Shown: piece after piece, positions 8,706 through 17,025 of the stretch
How the letters are laid out: each line of letters opens with the position of its first letter
How positions within the stretch are numbered: position 1 is the first letter of the stretch
Origin: an uncultured Eubacterium sp.
GTDB taxonomy: Bacteria > Bacillota > Clostridia > Lachnospirales > Lachnospiraceae
Reading direction: 5' to 3'
NCBI GenBank assembly: GCA_910577295.1
Contig: CAJTLS010000005.1
Location: 83,368-147,367 of the forward strand
DNA: 64,000 bases
Translations under genes and position numbers: made by a program
The notes under the pieces: model-generated
What the model was told of the DNA's origin: nothing
Seen by the model: the letters and a program-made list of their open reading frames with translations, nothing else
The model's database searches: none

Positions 8706-8809
8706 TCAGAGATTTGTTCTACATAAATAGTCTGACTGCACTTATGTTACAAACATTATCAACAATATAAACATTGGTTTTCTACAGCATATGTATGCCT
8801 TTTTGAAAT

Positions 8810-8838
8810 TTGCAACTCCTTTTTCTTTATGTTATACT
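8810..8838 (+). promoter_or_regulatory. proximal promoter of the dnaD-like gene
   Basis: TTGCAA (8810-8815), 17-bp spacer and TATACT (8833-8838) with TG in the extended -10 position, 41 bp before the ATG at 8880. This looks like a normal sigma-A promoter for basal expression. Confidence 0.6.
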
Positions 8839-8879
8839 TGTCCTGCAAATATGCAAAATAAAGGAAATGAGGTAGCATA

Positions 8880-9983
8880 ATGGGATTTACAATCGCTGCT
8901 GAAGATGCGTTGGCAGTTACGCAGGTACCGAACTGGTTTATCTGCAACTACATGCCGACAGCAGAAGGTCATTTTGTGAAAATATATTTATATCTGTTAA
9001 TGCTCTGCCAACACCCGCTTCGTGCGGCAGAACAATCTGTCAGTTCTCTCGCCGACTGCATGGAATGTACGGAAAACGATGTTTTTCGTGCTCTCCGCTT
9101 TTGGAAGAAAGAAAATCTATTAGATTTCGAAGAAAAAGATGGCGAGATTTCCTCGATTGTTCTAACGGCACAGCCAGACACTTCAAAAGCCGATAATGCG
9201 GCAGCCGATTCGTCAGCCGCCATAATAAAACCGGAAGTGACTGCTATTTTCCGGCAGCCGCCAAAAACAAATAAAACCGTCCTGCCAAACAAGCAGACGT
9301 ATACGCCACTGCAGGCAGAGGCATTAAAAAATGATATTGAGATTGAACAGGCAATTTCTTCCGTCGAACAGCTTCTCGGTTCCACGGTTTCCATTCAACA
9401 TCTGCAATTGATTTTATACTTCATGTGCGATATCGGCTTTTCGAAAGAGCTGATTCTGGCAATGTACCAGATTGCTTTAAAAAAAGGAAAAGATTCGCCA
9501 AGTTATATTGAAGCCATTGGTATTAGCTGGGCCAAACAGGGGATTCGCACGGTTTCCGAGGCAAAAGAAGAGGCTTCCGCTTTCAGCGGCCGCTATTCTC
9601 TCGTCTCAAAGGCTCTCGGCATACAGCGCAGCCTGACCCCTTTTGAGCGCGCGATTATCGACGAATGGGATAAGTATTCCTTTTCCGATGCCATTATTAC
9701 AGAAGCCTGCAAACGCTCGGTACTGAAAACGGGAGCAATCAATTTCTCTTACATTTCCGGCATTTTAGAAAACTGGGCGAAACATAACGTAATCTCCCTT
9801 TCCGATATCGAGCAGTGCGACGAAGATTTTAAACGCCAAAAAAAGGCGAATAAGGCAAAACGCTCCACACATACAACAGCGAAAAACCAGTTTCAGAATT
9901 TCCCGCAGCGTACATACTCAAACGAAGAGTTTGACAATCTGGAAAAACAACTGCTGCGAAGCGTCCATATGGAAAAGGGCTGA
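8880..9983 (+). CDS. DnaD/DnaB-domain replication protein
   Basis: Member of the DnaD-like primosome family, which in Firmicutes helps load the replicative helicase at origins and restart sites. Of 367 residues, the first 90 look like the winged-helix N domain (VTQVPNWFICNYM, then HFVKIYLYLLML). A linker rich in Ala, Ser and Pro follows, and the region from about 155 to 300 holds two helical DnaD/DnaB_2-type repeats (IDEWDKYSFSDAIITEAC). The C terminus is basic and the last 25 residues are FxNFPQRTYSNEEF-like, as in relatives that end with a short conserved tail. AGGAAATGAGG precedes the ATG. The next gene is a DnaI/DnaC-type loader 48 nt downstream, so the two act together. Confidence 0.9.
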   Translation: MGFTIAAEDALAVTQVPNWFICNYMPTAEGHFVKIYLYLLMLCQHPLRAAEQSVSSLADCMECTENDVFRALRFWKKENLLDFEEKDGEISSIVLTAQPDTSKADNAAADSSAAIIKPEVTAIFRQPPKTNKTVLPNKQTYTPLQAEALKNDIEIEQAISSVEQLLGSTVSIQHLQLILYFMCDIGFSKELILAMYQIALKKGKDSPSYIEAIGISWAKQGIRTVSEAKEEASAFSGRYSLVSKALGIQRSLTPFERAIIDEWDKYSFSDAIITEACKRSVLKTGAINFSYISGILENWAKHNVISLSDIEQCDEDFKRQKKANKAKRSTHTTAKNQFQNFPQRTYSNEEFDNLEKQLLRSVHMEKG

Positions 9984-10031
9984 TGAAAACACACCGCCCC
10001 TTTCCTAAATGAATCAATAAGGAGAACTATC

Positions 10032-11024
10032 ATGCTTACGAATAGCCAGTATCAGCAACTGATGTCAAAGTACTATGAACGCCAGTTAAAAACAAAGGAC
10101 CTTATGGAACAACGTTATCAGGAAGTGACAACTGCGATTCCGGAACTGCCGGAATTAGATAAGGAAATCCGTGTGCTGGCATTGGCTCATGCAAAAGCAC
10201 GATTATCCCGACAGGACGACGCTGCTGATTTATCTTCTGGCATTACCGCCATCAGCCGGAAAAAGGAGCAGCTTCTTATCTCCCACGGCTTTTCTTCTGA
10301 CTATCTGAAACCCGTGTATACCTGTCCGGATTGTCAGGACACCGGATATATAGATGGGAAAAAGTGTTCTTGTCTGGAAAAGGAAATCGTAAACTTTTTA
10401 TATTCCCAATCCAATTTGAAAGATATTCTGGATTATGAGAATTTTTCTCACTTTAATCTGGAATACTATCCGGACGACTATACCGAAGAGGCAACCGGCC
10501 TCACTCCCCGCGATAATATCCGCAATGTTTTATCCGCCGTACGGGCATTTATTAAAAACTTTTCCACGGAATCCGGAAATCTTCTGCTTTACGGCAATAC
10601 CGGCGTCGGCAAAACGTTCCTGACAAATTGTATCGCCAAGGAACTTTTGGATAAATCTTATACGGTTGTATACTTGACTTCCGTTAAACTATTTGATATT
10701 TTAGAAACGAACAAATTTGACAGGGAGATATCCCGTACAGAGAAAGACGCATCCCTTTCCTATATATTGGCAAGCGATTTACTTATTATCGACGATTTGG
10801 GAACGGAATTAAATAACAGTTTTACTTCCTCGCAGCTCTATCACTGTATTGATACCCGCCTGACCCGTCACTGTTCCACGATTATCTCGACAAATCTTTC
10901 TTTTGACGATTTGAGAGAGCATTATAGCGAAAGAATTTTTTCCCGCATAACAAGTAACTACACTCTCTTAAAAATCACGGGCGATGACATCCGGTTAAGA
11001 AAGGCAATCCAAGGCAGCAGTTGA
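10032..11024 (+). CDS. DnaI/DnaC-like helicase-loader ATPase
   Basis: AAA+ ATPase related to Bacillus DnaI and E. coli DnaC, which deliver the replicative helicase to DNA. The 330-residue product has a helical N domain, a zinc-binding segment with Cys98, Cys101, Cys112 and Cys114 (TCPDCQDTG then KCSC), a Walker A GNTGVGKTF near 187-195, Walker B LLIIDDLGTE near 250, and an Arg-containing C-terminal segment (ERIFSRI). The Cys cluster matches the zinc-binding N domain known in DnaI. Start has AAGGAGAA 7 nt upstream. It lies between the DnaD-like gene and prs. Confidence 0.92.
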   Translation: MLTNSQYQQLMSKYYERQLKTKDLMEQRYQEVTTAIPELPELDKEIRVLALAHAKARLSRQDDAADLSSGITAISRKKEQLLISHGFSSDYLKPVYTCPDCQDTGYIDGKKCSCLEKEIVNFLYSQSNLKDILDYENFSHFNLEYYPDDYTEEATGLTPRDNIRNVLSAVRAFIKNFSTESGNLLLYGNTGVGKTFLTNCIAKELLDKSYTVVYLTSVKLFDILETNKFDREISRTEKDASLSYILASDLLIIDDLGTELNNSFTSSQLYHCIDTRLTRHCSTIISTNLSFDDLREHYSERIFSRITSNYTLLKITGDDIRLRKAIQGSS

Positions 11025-11084
11025 GGTCAAAATGCTGTTTGCCCAACATCATATAAACAAAACATTTCACATGGAGGAATCATA

Positions 11085-12239
11085 ATGAGTCAGAAAGATT
11101 TAGAACAAACCATTCCCTACGGAGACCTTGGTATTATTCCATTGGAAAGCAGTAAACCGCTTGGCAGTAAAGTAGACGAATACATTGTAGGCTGGCGCAC
11201 AAAAGCAGCCGTGGATTCATCTGTTCACCATTTTACCAACTACAAAAAGGACTCTTATATTATCGATGCCGTTTGTCCGCGTTTTGGCTCCGGAGAAGCA
11301 AAAGGTATTTTGAACGAATCAGTCCGCGGTAAAGACATCTATCTGTTAGTGGATGTGTGCAACCACAGTCTTTCCTATACGGTCTGCGGACAGATTAATC
11401 ATATGTCTCCCGACGACCACTTTCAGGATTTAAAACGTATCATTGCCGCCATCAGCGGTAAAGCGAGACGCATTACTGTGATTATGCCTTTCCTCTATGA
11501 GAGCCGCCAGCACAAACGTAGCTCGCGTGAATCCCTTGACTGCGCCATTGCATTACAGGAACTCACTCACATGGGTGTGGAAAATATCATTACTTTTGAC
11601 GCTCACGACCCCCGCGTACAAAACGCCATTCCGCTTGTCAGCTTTGAGACGGTACAGCCAACATACCAATTTATTAAAGCGCTATTGCAATACGTTCCAG
11701 ACATTAAAATGGATGCTGAAAACATGATGATTATCAGCCCTGACGAGGGCGCCATGGGACGCGCCATTTACTTTGGAAATGTGGCCGGCGTAGATGTTGG
11801 CACTTTTTATAAGCGCCGCGATTATACGAAAATCGTAGAGGGGCGTAACCCGATTATCGCGCATGAGTTCCTCGGCGCCGATGTGGACGGCAAAGATGTT
11901 GTCATTATTGATGATATGATTTCATCCGGCGAAAGCATGATAGACGTAGCGACGGAATTAAAAAGACGCAATGCCAAACATATTATTGTCGCTTCCACGT
12001 TCGGACTGTTTACAAACGGTCTGGAAAAATTCGACGAGGCATATAAAAACGGATTAATCTATCGGCTTATGACGACAAACTTAGTTTATCAGCCGGAAGA
12101 ATTGCTACAGAGAGAATATTATATCAATGTAGATATGAGCAAATATATTGCGTTGCTCATTGACACGCTGAATCACGACGCATCAATTTCCGAATACCTC
12201 AATCCGACAGAACGTATTGAACGTATCCTGAACCTATAA
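11085..12239 (+). CDS. prs: ribose-phosphate pyrophosphokinase, long divergent type
   Basis: Forms PRPP from ribose-5-phosphate and ATP for nucleotide, His and Trp synthesis. At 384 residues it is longer than the common form of about 315. The PRPP-binding motif VVIIDDMISSGES is intact, and SPDEGAMGRA corresponds to the usual ribose-phosphate loop. The catalytic loop reads FLYESRQHKRSS rather than the usual YARQDRK type, and the N-terminal 70 residues are atypical. This pattern is seen in a divergent Prs branch of Clostridia; activity is inferred. GGAGG lies 8 nt before the ATG. Palindromic repeats begin right at the stop codon. Confidence 0.9.
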   Translation: MSQKDLEQTIPYGDLGIIPLESSKPLGSKVDEYIVGWRTKAAVDSSVHHFTNYKKDSYIIDAVCPRFGSGEAKGILNESVRGKDIYLLVDVCNHSLSYTVCGQINHMSPDDHFQDLKRIIAAISGKARRITVIMPFLYESRQHKRSSRESLDCAIALQELTHMGVENIITFDAHDPRVQNAIPLVSFETVQPTYQFIKALLQYVPDIKMDAENMMIISPDEGAMGRAIYFGNVAGVDVGTFYKRRDYTKIVEGRNPIIAHEFLGADVDGKDVVIIDDMISSGESMIDVATELKRRNAKHIIVASTFGLFTNGLEKFDEAYKNGLIYRLMTTNLVYQPEELLQREYYINVDMSKYIALLIDTLNHDASISEYLNPTERIERILNL

Positions 12240-12433
12240 AAAAGCGGCGGCTGAGAACCACGCCGCTCTAAGAATCAGCTTCGCTGATTCTTGCTCCGCG
12301 CAAGACATTCTTTCCCATAAGATAAAAAGCGGCGGCTGAGATCCGCGCCGCAAAGAACTAAAGTTCTCTAAGAATCAGCTTCGCTGATTCTTGCTCCGCG
12401 CAAGACAGTCTTTCCCATAAGATAAAAAGCGGC
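12239..12433 (+). repeat. tandem modular palindromic repeat (2 units plus a stub)
   Basis: Unit 1 is 12239-12323, unit 2 is 12324-12423, and a 10-bp stub of a third follows. Each unit has A5, then a hairpin AGCGGCG-N11-CGCCGCT (12243-12267; 6 bp in unit 2), then a 9-bp hairpin with a TTC loop (AGAATCAGC arms; 12271-12291 and 12371-12391), then TGCTCCGCGCAAGA and TCTTTCCCATAAGAT. Unit 2 carries an extra small hairpin AGAACT-AA-AGTTCT (12354-12367). The A5 is a T5 on the minus strand, so the first hairpin is terminator-like in that direction, opposite to prs. A related copy is at 36760-36828. Confidence 0.85.
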
Positions 12434-12456
12434 AAATAATGAAATTTGGTATAAAT

Positions 12457-12511
12457 AAAAAAAGACCGGAGATTTGTTACTCTTGCTATAACAAACCTCC
12501 GGTTAATTTTT
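12457..12511. terminator. bidirectional terminator between prs and cysK
   Basis: ACCGGAG at 12465-12471 pairs with CTCCGGT at 12497-12503, continued by TTTGTTA with TAACAAA across one mismatch. On the minus strand the stem is followed by seven T (12463-12457), on the plus strand by TAATTTTT. It should end cysK transcripts strongly and prs transcripts moderately. Confidence 0.85.
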
Positions 12512-12515
12512 ATCT

Positions 12516-13454
12516 CTAATTATCGTTAAACAATGGCGTTGACAAATATCTGTCCCCGGAATCAGGAAGTAACGCCACAATCGTCTTCCCCGTATTCTCC
12601 GGTCTTTTAGCAAGAAGCGCGGCCGCCTTGAGCGCTGCGCCGGAAGATATGCCCACAAGGATTCCCTCGCTTACGGCAAATGCCTTTCCCTCAGCAAATG
12701 CGTCTTCATCCTCAACGGTAATAATTTCATCATACACTTTTGTATCGAGTACTTCTGGAACAAATCCTGCACCGATTCCTTGAAGCTTATGCGCTCCCGC
12801 AGTTCCCTTTGACAAAACAGGACTTCCTGCCGGCTCAACTGCCACGATTTTCACATTCGGATTCTTTTCTTTTAAGTATCCGCCGACGCCTGTAATTGTT
12901 CCGCCCGTCCCCACGCCGGCGACAAAAATATCAATCTTCCCTTCTGTCTGCTCCCAAATTTCCGGCCCCGTTGTCGCCTTATGCACTGCCGGATTCGCGG
13001 GATTTACAAATTGACCTAAAATAACTGCGCCCTCAATTTCTTTTGTAAGTTCTTCTGCTTTGGCAATAGCCCCTTTCATCCCCTTTGCCCCTTCTGTGAG
13101 CACCAGTTCCGCACCATATGCCTTTAACAGATTTCTCCTCTCAACACTCATTGTATCCGGCAAAGTAAGAATTGCTCTGTAACCCTTTGCCGCCGCCACG
13201 GAAGCAAGACCGATTCCCGTGTTGCCGCTTGTAGGCTCTATAATCGTTGCTCCCTCTTTTAAAAGTCCTTTCTTTTCGGCGTCCTCAATCATTGCCAAGG
13301 CAATGCGGTCTTTTACGGAACCTGCTGGATTGAGATATTCCAGTTTGGCAAGAATCGTGGTCTCTGTTATACCTGCTTTCTTTGCATATCCATTCAGTTT
13401 TAATATCGGTGTTTTTCCAACTAACTCCAATGCGCTTTCTTTAATCTGACTCAT
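12516..13454 (-). CDS. cysK: cysteine synthase A (O-acetylserine thiol-lyase)
   Basis: PLP enzyme that makes L-cysteine from O-acetylserine and sulfide. The 312-residue product has the PLP lysine Lys48 in NPAGSVKDR, the substrate loop PTSGNTGIG (about 74-81), the phosphate-binding GTGGTITG near 180, and the C-terminal GISSGAA with the Ser that faces the PLP nitrogen. AAAGGAGG precedes the ATG at 13454 with a normal gap; a TTG two codons upstream is less likely. It follows the PBP gene by 33 nt with no terminator between, so the two are probably co-transcribed. No cysE is nearby. Confidence 0.96.
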   Translation of the reverse strand: MSQIKESALELVGKTPILKLNGYAKKAGITETTILAKLEYLNPAGSVKDRIALAMIEDAEKKGLLKEGATIIEPTSGNTGIGLASVAAAKGYRAILTLPDTMSVERRNLLKAYGAELVLTEGAKGMKGAIAKAEELTKEIEGAVILGQFVNPANPAVHKATTGPEIWEQTEGKIDIFVAGVGTGGTITGVGGYLKEKNPNVKIVAVEPAGSPVLSKGTAGAHKLQGIGAGFVPEVLDTKVYDEIITVEDEDAFAEGKAFAVSEGILVGISSGAALKAAALLAKRPENTGKTIVALLPDSGDRYLSTPLFNDN

Positions 13455-13487
13455 GAGCAACTCCTCCTTTTAGCTTCACGCCTTTTT

Positions 13488-15770
13488 TTATTCCGGCACC
13501 CCCATGTCGTCCACTCCTCCGGGGTTATCATCCGGCGGCTGCTCCTCCGGCTCTTCAGTAGCCGGGGGTTCCGTAATATCTGGTTCTGGTGTCGGTGTCT
13601 GCTTTTCCGCATTGTCCGGCGGAGGATTATCGTCCGTATCCTTGTCAACCTTATTATCGTCGTCATCGGAATCCCTGTCTACATCCCTGTTGTCATCCGA
13701 ATCCTCATCAATTTTATCTTTTCTTTCAGGCACTTTCTTTTCATCTGGATTGTCATAATGCGACGGACTGTTATTATTGTCGGGAATACCTTCCAACGAA
13801 AATTCTTTAATTTCCAGATTTTTGTGGAGTTCGCTCATATAATCATGCCAGATACGTCCCGGATATGTCGAGCCATACAAATCATTTACCGTCTTGGGAG
13901 AATCATATCCTACCCACACCGCTGTCGTGTAATACGGTGTATAGCCGCAGAACCAACCGTCCTTTTTATCGTTCGTTGTCCCCGTCTTACCTGCGCTCGG
14001 CTGTCCGTTATCCAACCCGAGACCGCGCGCCGTCCCCCTTGTGATAACGCCTGTGAGAATATCCGTCATGGAATGCGCCGCATCTTTTTTATAGATTGTC
14101 TCCTGTTCCACATGGTCGGAAACAATTTCTTTTCCCTCGCCATCTAATATTTTGACAATACAGGTCGGTTCGCGATACTTCCCGTCGTTTTCCAAAGCAG
14201 AATACGCAGAAGCCATTTCCAACGTGGACGTACCATATGTCAGACCACCTAACGAAGCCGATAAATAGTAGTCGGATTTAACAATTTTAGAAAAATTCAT
14301 ATCCAGTAAATACTGTAAGCCTACTTCCGGCTTCAGTTCATCAAATAGCTGCCACGCCACCGTATTCTTGGACTTTTCAACAGCATAGCGCATGGAAATG
14401 TAACCAGAATAAGTCCCATCCGAATTAGAAGGGCCATCTTTAAACTTATAATCATGAACCGTCGTGCTCGCTGTCGAGCCACGCTCCAACGTAGGCGTAT
14501 ACACAATAAGAGGTTTGATTGAACTTCCCGGCTGACGGAACGACTGGAATGCACGGTTCAGCGAATACCCCTCTGTTTCCTGACTGCGTCCGCCGACAAT
14601 TGCCACAACACGCCCATTTTTATTGTCAAGGCAGACGGCAGAGCCTTGCATCTTGTAAGTTCCGTTCGTCTCTTTTTCCTTGAAAGCGGACAAATTCGAA
14701 TTTACGGCTTGCTGCAGTTTCTTCTGTTTCTTTAAATCAATGGATGTATAAATCTTATATCCGTTATTTTTCAGCATTTGCTGGGCAATGGAATACTCCT
14801 CTTCGTATTCCTCCTCGTACTGTTTTCGCTCCTTTTTGGAATCAAAGTCATTTCGAAATTCGAAGCCGTTTGCTTTCATTAACTCGCGAATCGCACAGTA
14901 AGATACAAACGTCTGTATATAATCTCGTTTTTTCACTTCCTGCATGTTCAATTTTATCTTTTCGTTATACGCCTCATCGTACTGAACCTGCGTAATCGCT
15001 TTATCCTCCAGCATCTGATCCAAAATACGGTTCTTGCGTTTTACGGTATTATCAAAGTTTTTCAACGGGTCATACAGTGTTGGATTATTGGGAATCGCAC
15101 TCAAAAAGGCGATTTGTGCAAGAGACAACTCATTACAGGATTTATTAAAATAGCCGCGAGACGCCGCTTCCAAACCATAGTATCCGTTCATATAGTAAAT
15201 GGAATTTAAGTAAAATTCCAAAATTTGTTCTTTCGTATATTTCTTTTCCAACTCCTGTGCAATAAAGATTTCTTTTATCTTTCTCTCATAGGTCTTTTTC
15301 GTTGATAAAAAGATGACGCGCGCCAACTGCTGTGTAATCGTCGACGCTCCCTGCTTTTTCTCCCCGTTATTTTTCACTAACGCCCAAAAAGCACGCATAA
15401 TTCCTTTCATATCGATTCCGTTATGAGAATAAAACTTCTTATCCTCGGTAACGATTACAGCGTCTTTAGCATACTGCGGCAAGTCGCCCGATTCGACATA
15501 GTAGGAGTCTTTGTCTCCTTTGAGCTTCGCAATCTCATTTCCCTTGTTATTGTACACAATCGATGTCTCCGATGCACGGAAAGTCTCGGTAGACGAAGCT
15601 TTTACCAAAGCCTTTGCTTCATCCTGCATAGCAAAAATATCTTTCCCGTATTTAAAGTAGAAAAATATACCGCCGACAAGAATTGTCAACAAAAACAAAA
15701 GAAGCACTACTTTAAAACCAAGCCACAACTTCGGATGTTTTCTTTGCTTTTTCCTTTTCTTTCCAGCCAT
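13488..15770 (-). CDS. class A penicillin-binding protein (PBP1A type)
   Basis: Bifunctional peptidoglycan synthase anchored in the membrane. Of 760 residues, about 14-38 form a single membrane segment after a Lys/Arg-rich start. The GT51 glycosyltransferase follows, with catalytic Glu109 in VTEDKKFYSHNG and STITQQLAR. The transpeptidase domain shows SSIK (SxxK) near 416, SKN near 465 and KTGTT near 595. The last 85 residues are a low-complexity Asp/Glu/Pro-rich tail, expected outside the membrane. The GGAGG at 15776-15780 is inside the longest frame, so the ATG at 15770 is used rather than 15782. An extended -10 promoter lies just upstream. Confidence 0.95.
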   Translation of the reverse strand: MAGKKRKKQRKHPKLWLGFKVVLLLFLLTILVGGIFFYFKYGKDIFAMQDEAKALVKASSTETFRASETSIVYNNKGNEIAKLKGDKDSYYVESGDLPQYAKDAVIVTEDKKFYSHNGIDMKGIMRAFWALVKNNGEKKQGASTITQQLARVIFLSTKKTYERKIKEIFIAQELEKKYTKEQILEFYLNSIYYMNGYYGLEAASRGYFNKSCNELSLAQIAFLSAIPNNPTLYDPLKNFDNTVKRKNRILDQMLEDKAITQVQYDEAYNEKIKLNMQEVKKRDYIQTFVSYCAIRELMKANGFEFRNDFDSKKERKQYEEEYEEEYSIAQQMLKNNGYKIYTSIDLKKQKKLQQAVNSNLSAFKEKETNGTYKMQGSAVCLDNKNGRVVAIVGGRSQETEGYSLNRAFQSFRQPGSSIKPLIVYTPTLERGSTASTTVHDYKFKDGPSNSDGTYSGYISMRYAVEKSKNTVAWQLFDELKPEVGLQYLLDMNFSKIVKSDYYLSASLGGLTYGTSTLEMASAYSALENDGKYREPTCIVKILDGEGKEIVSDHVEQETIYKKDAAHSMTDILTGVITRGTARGLGLDNGQPSAGKTGTTNDKKDGWFCGYTPYYTTAVWVGYDSPKTVNDLYGSTYPGRIWHDYMSELHKNLEIKEFSLEGIPDNNNSPSHYDNPDEKKVPERKDKIDEDSDDNRDVDRDSDDDDNKVDKDTDDNPPPDNAEKQTPTPEPDITEPPATEEPEEQPPDDNPGGVDDMGVPE

Positions 15771-15812
15771 AACAACCTCCATTTTCCTATACGCTCAATA
15801 AGTATATTCTCC

Positions 15813-15840
15813 ATAATACCATATTTAATATATCTTGCAA
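15813..15840 (-). promoter_or_regulatory. candidate promoter of the PBP gene
   Basis: On the minus strand TTGCAA (15840-15835), a 16-bp spacer and TATTAT (15818-15813) with TG one base before it. The -35 overlaps the last codons of the upstream glycosyltransferase gene. Confidence 0.45.
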
Positions 15841-17012
15841 AGTATTTCTTTGTGCATACATTGTGCCCGATGCGCCCATGTATGCGCTGCTGCCGCCGTA
15901 TGATAGGCATTCTGCTGCAGCTCTTCCCAGCGGCTGCGATTGGCAAGCAGCGCACGGATTTTATCCGGCAGCACTGACAAATCATCCAATTCATAAAAGA
16001 TAACGTCTTTTTCGTCTTCCAGAATTTCCGTCATATATTTACTCCAATCCGTAACGCAAACCGCACCGTTGAGCATGGAATTAAATACTCTGTCATGGGC
16101 TCCGTCCTTAAACCACGGCATTACATTGAGAGACACCTTTGCCTTGCTAATCTGCTGCAGGCACCCGAGCGATTCCAACACATTGCCATTGACAATATTT
16201 TCCGGATGTCTGCACTCCAGACGGTCCCAGCCGGCGCCGAAACAGTGCACTTTCAATCCGGCGTCTACTAACGTCTTCACAACCTCTCCACGGAAATAGT
16301 GTCTCACATATAAATCAATCATTATCATATTCGGCATCGCGTCACGCAAACCGCGTTCATCAATATCCTCTACCTCTTCCAATAAATGCCGGATAATCCC
16401 CTGATGCATTCCCAAATGAGGGTGCTCGATAAAATCTTGTATAATCTCACGATAGAACTGACTATATTCCTCATTGACACGGTCGAGAACGTGATTAAAA
16501 TCCGATGGCGGCGTATAATTGCCAGTAAAAACAATGTCGATCGGACGCTCATCCCATGTCGGAAGCGTTTCCTTTGTCCATAACGACGTACCTGCCAATG
16601 GCAAAAAAGGCCCCCGCTTGATTTCCGGAAGAAAGCGTTTTAAATATGCTTCATGATCTCTGTCAATAGACATTTGAGTATAATCTTTTGGCAGATAAGG
16701 CAGAAACTTATGATAATAAAACGGATGGTCAACTACAATATTAATCATAGGAATTTCTCTTGCCTCAAAAAAATTGATTCCCTGACTGTCTATCAGATAG
16801 TCTTCCCCGCTACAGCCATCAAAATTAAAACTGATTGCTGCCGTCACCTTCGGCTCTGCAAACCATAACAGTCGAGACAGGCTGTCGTATTGCGCACATT
16901 GGTCAAAATAAAACACATCATAACCAAGCCTTTCGAACGTCTTGCCGATTTGCTCACTAAAATACCAAAGAGTCTCAATTCCGTTTGTAAAAAGTACTAA
17001 TTTTCGTATCAT
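15825..17012 (-). CDS. CgeB-like glycosyltransferase (GT-B, family 1-like)
   Basis: Probable cytosolic sugar transferase. The 395-residue product starts with a DUF3880-like N half (KLVLFTNGIETLWYFSEQ) and has the C half typical of CgeB and related Glyco_trans_1_2 proteins, with NVMPWFKDGAHDR, a GAVCVTDWSKYM segment and DLSVLPDKIRALL. In Bacillus CgeB is tied to spore-coat glycosylation; substrates here cannot be read. GAGAGGG lies 6 nt before the ATG at 17012, which trims 25 residues from the longest frame. The gene begins 13 nt after the hydrogenase stop, so they share a transcript. Confidence 0.8.
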   Translation of the reverse strand: MIRKLVLFTNGIETLWYFSEQIGKTFERLGYDVFYFDQCAQYDSLSRLLWFAEPKVTAAISFNFDGCSGEDYLIDSQGINFFEAREIPMINIVVDHPFYYHKFLPYLPKDYTQMSIDRDHEAYLKRFLPEIKRGPFLPLAGTSLWTKETLPTWDERPIDIVFTGNYTPPSDFNHVLDRVNEEYSQFYREIIQDFIEHPHLGMHQGIIRHLLEEVEDIDERGLRDAMPNMIMIDLYVRHYFRGEVVKTLVDAGLKVHCFGAGWDRLECRHPENIVNGNVLESLGCLQQISKAKVSLNVMPWFKDGAHDRVFNSMLNGAVCVTDWSKYMTEILEDEKDVIFYELDDLSVLPDKIRALLANRSRWEELQQNAYHTAAAAHTWAHRAQCMHKEILCKIY

Positions 17013-17025
17013 AAACAACCCTCTC

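Noticed and set aside
8573..8879. DnaA-box region considered as the chromosomal origin
   Set aside because: No dnaA, dnaN, rpmH or gidA nearby, boxes are few and imperfect apart from one, and there is no clear unwinding element. A regulatory cluster is more likely.
12239..12433. Repeat considered as a CRISPR array
   Set aside because: Only two units that are contiguous without unique spacers, each with internal hairpins, and no cas genes.
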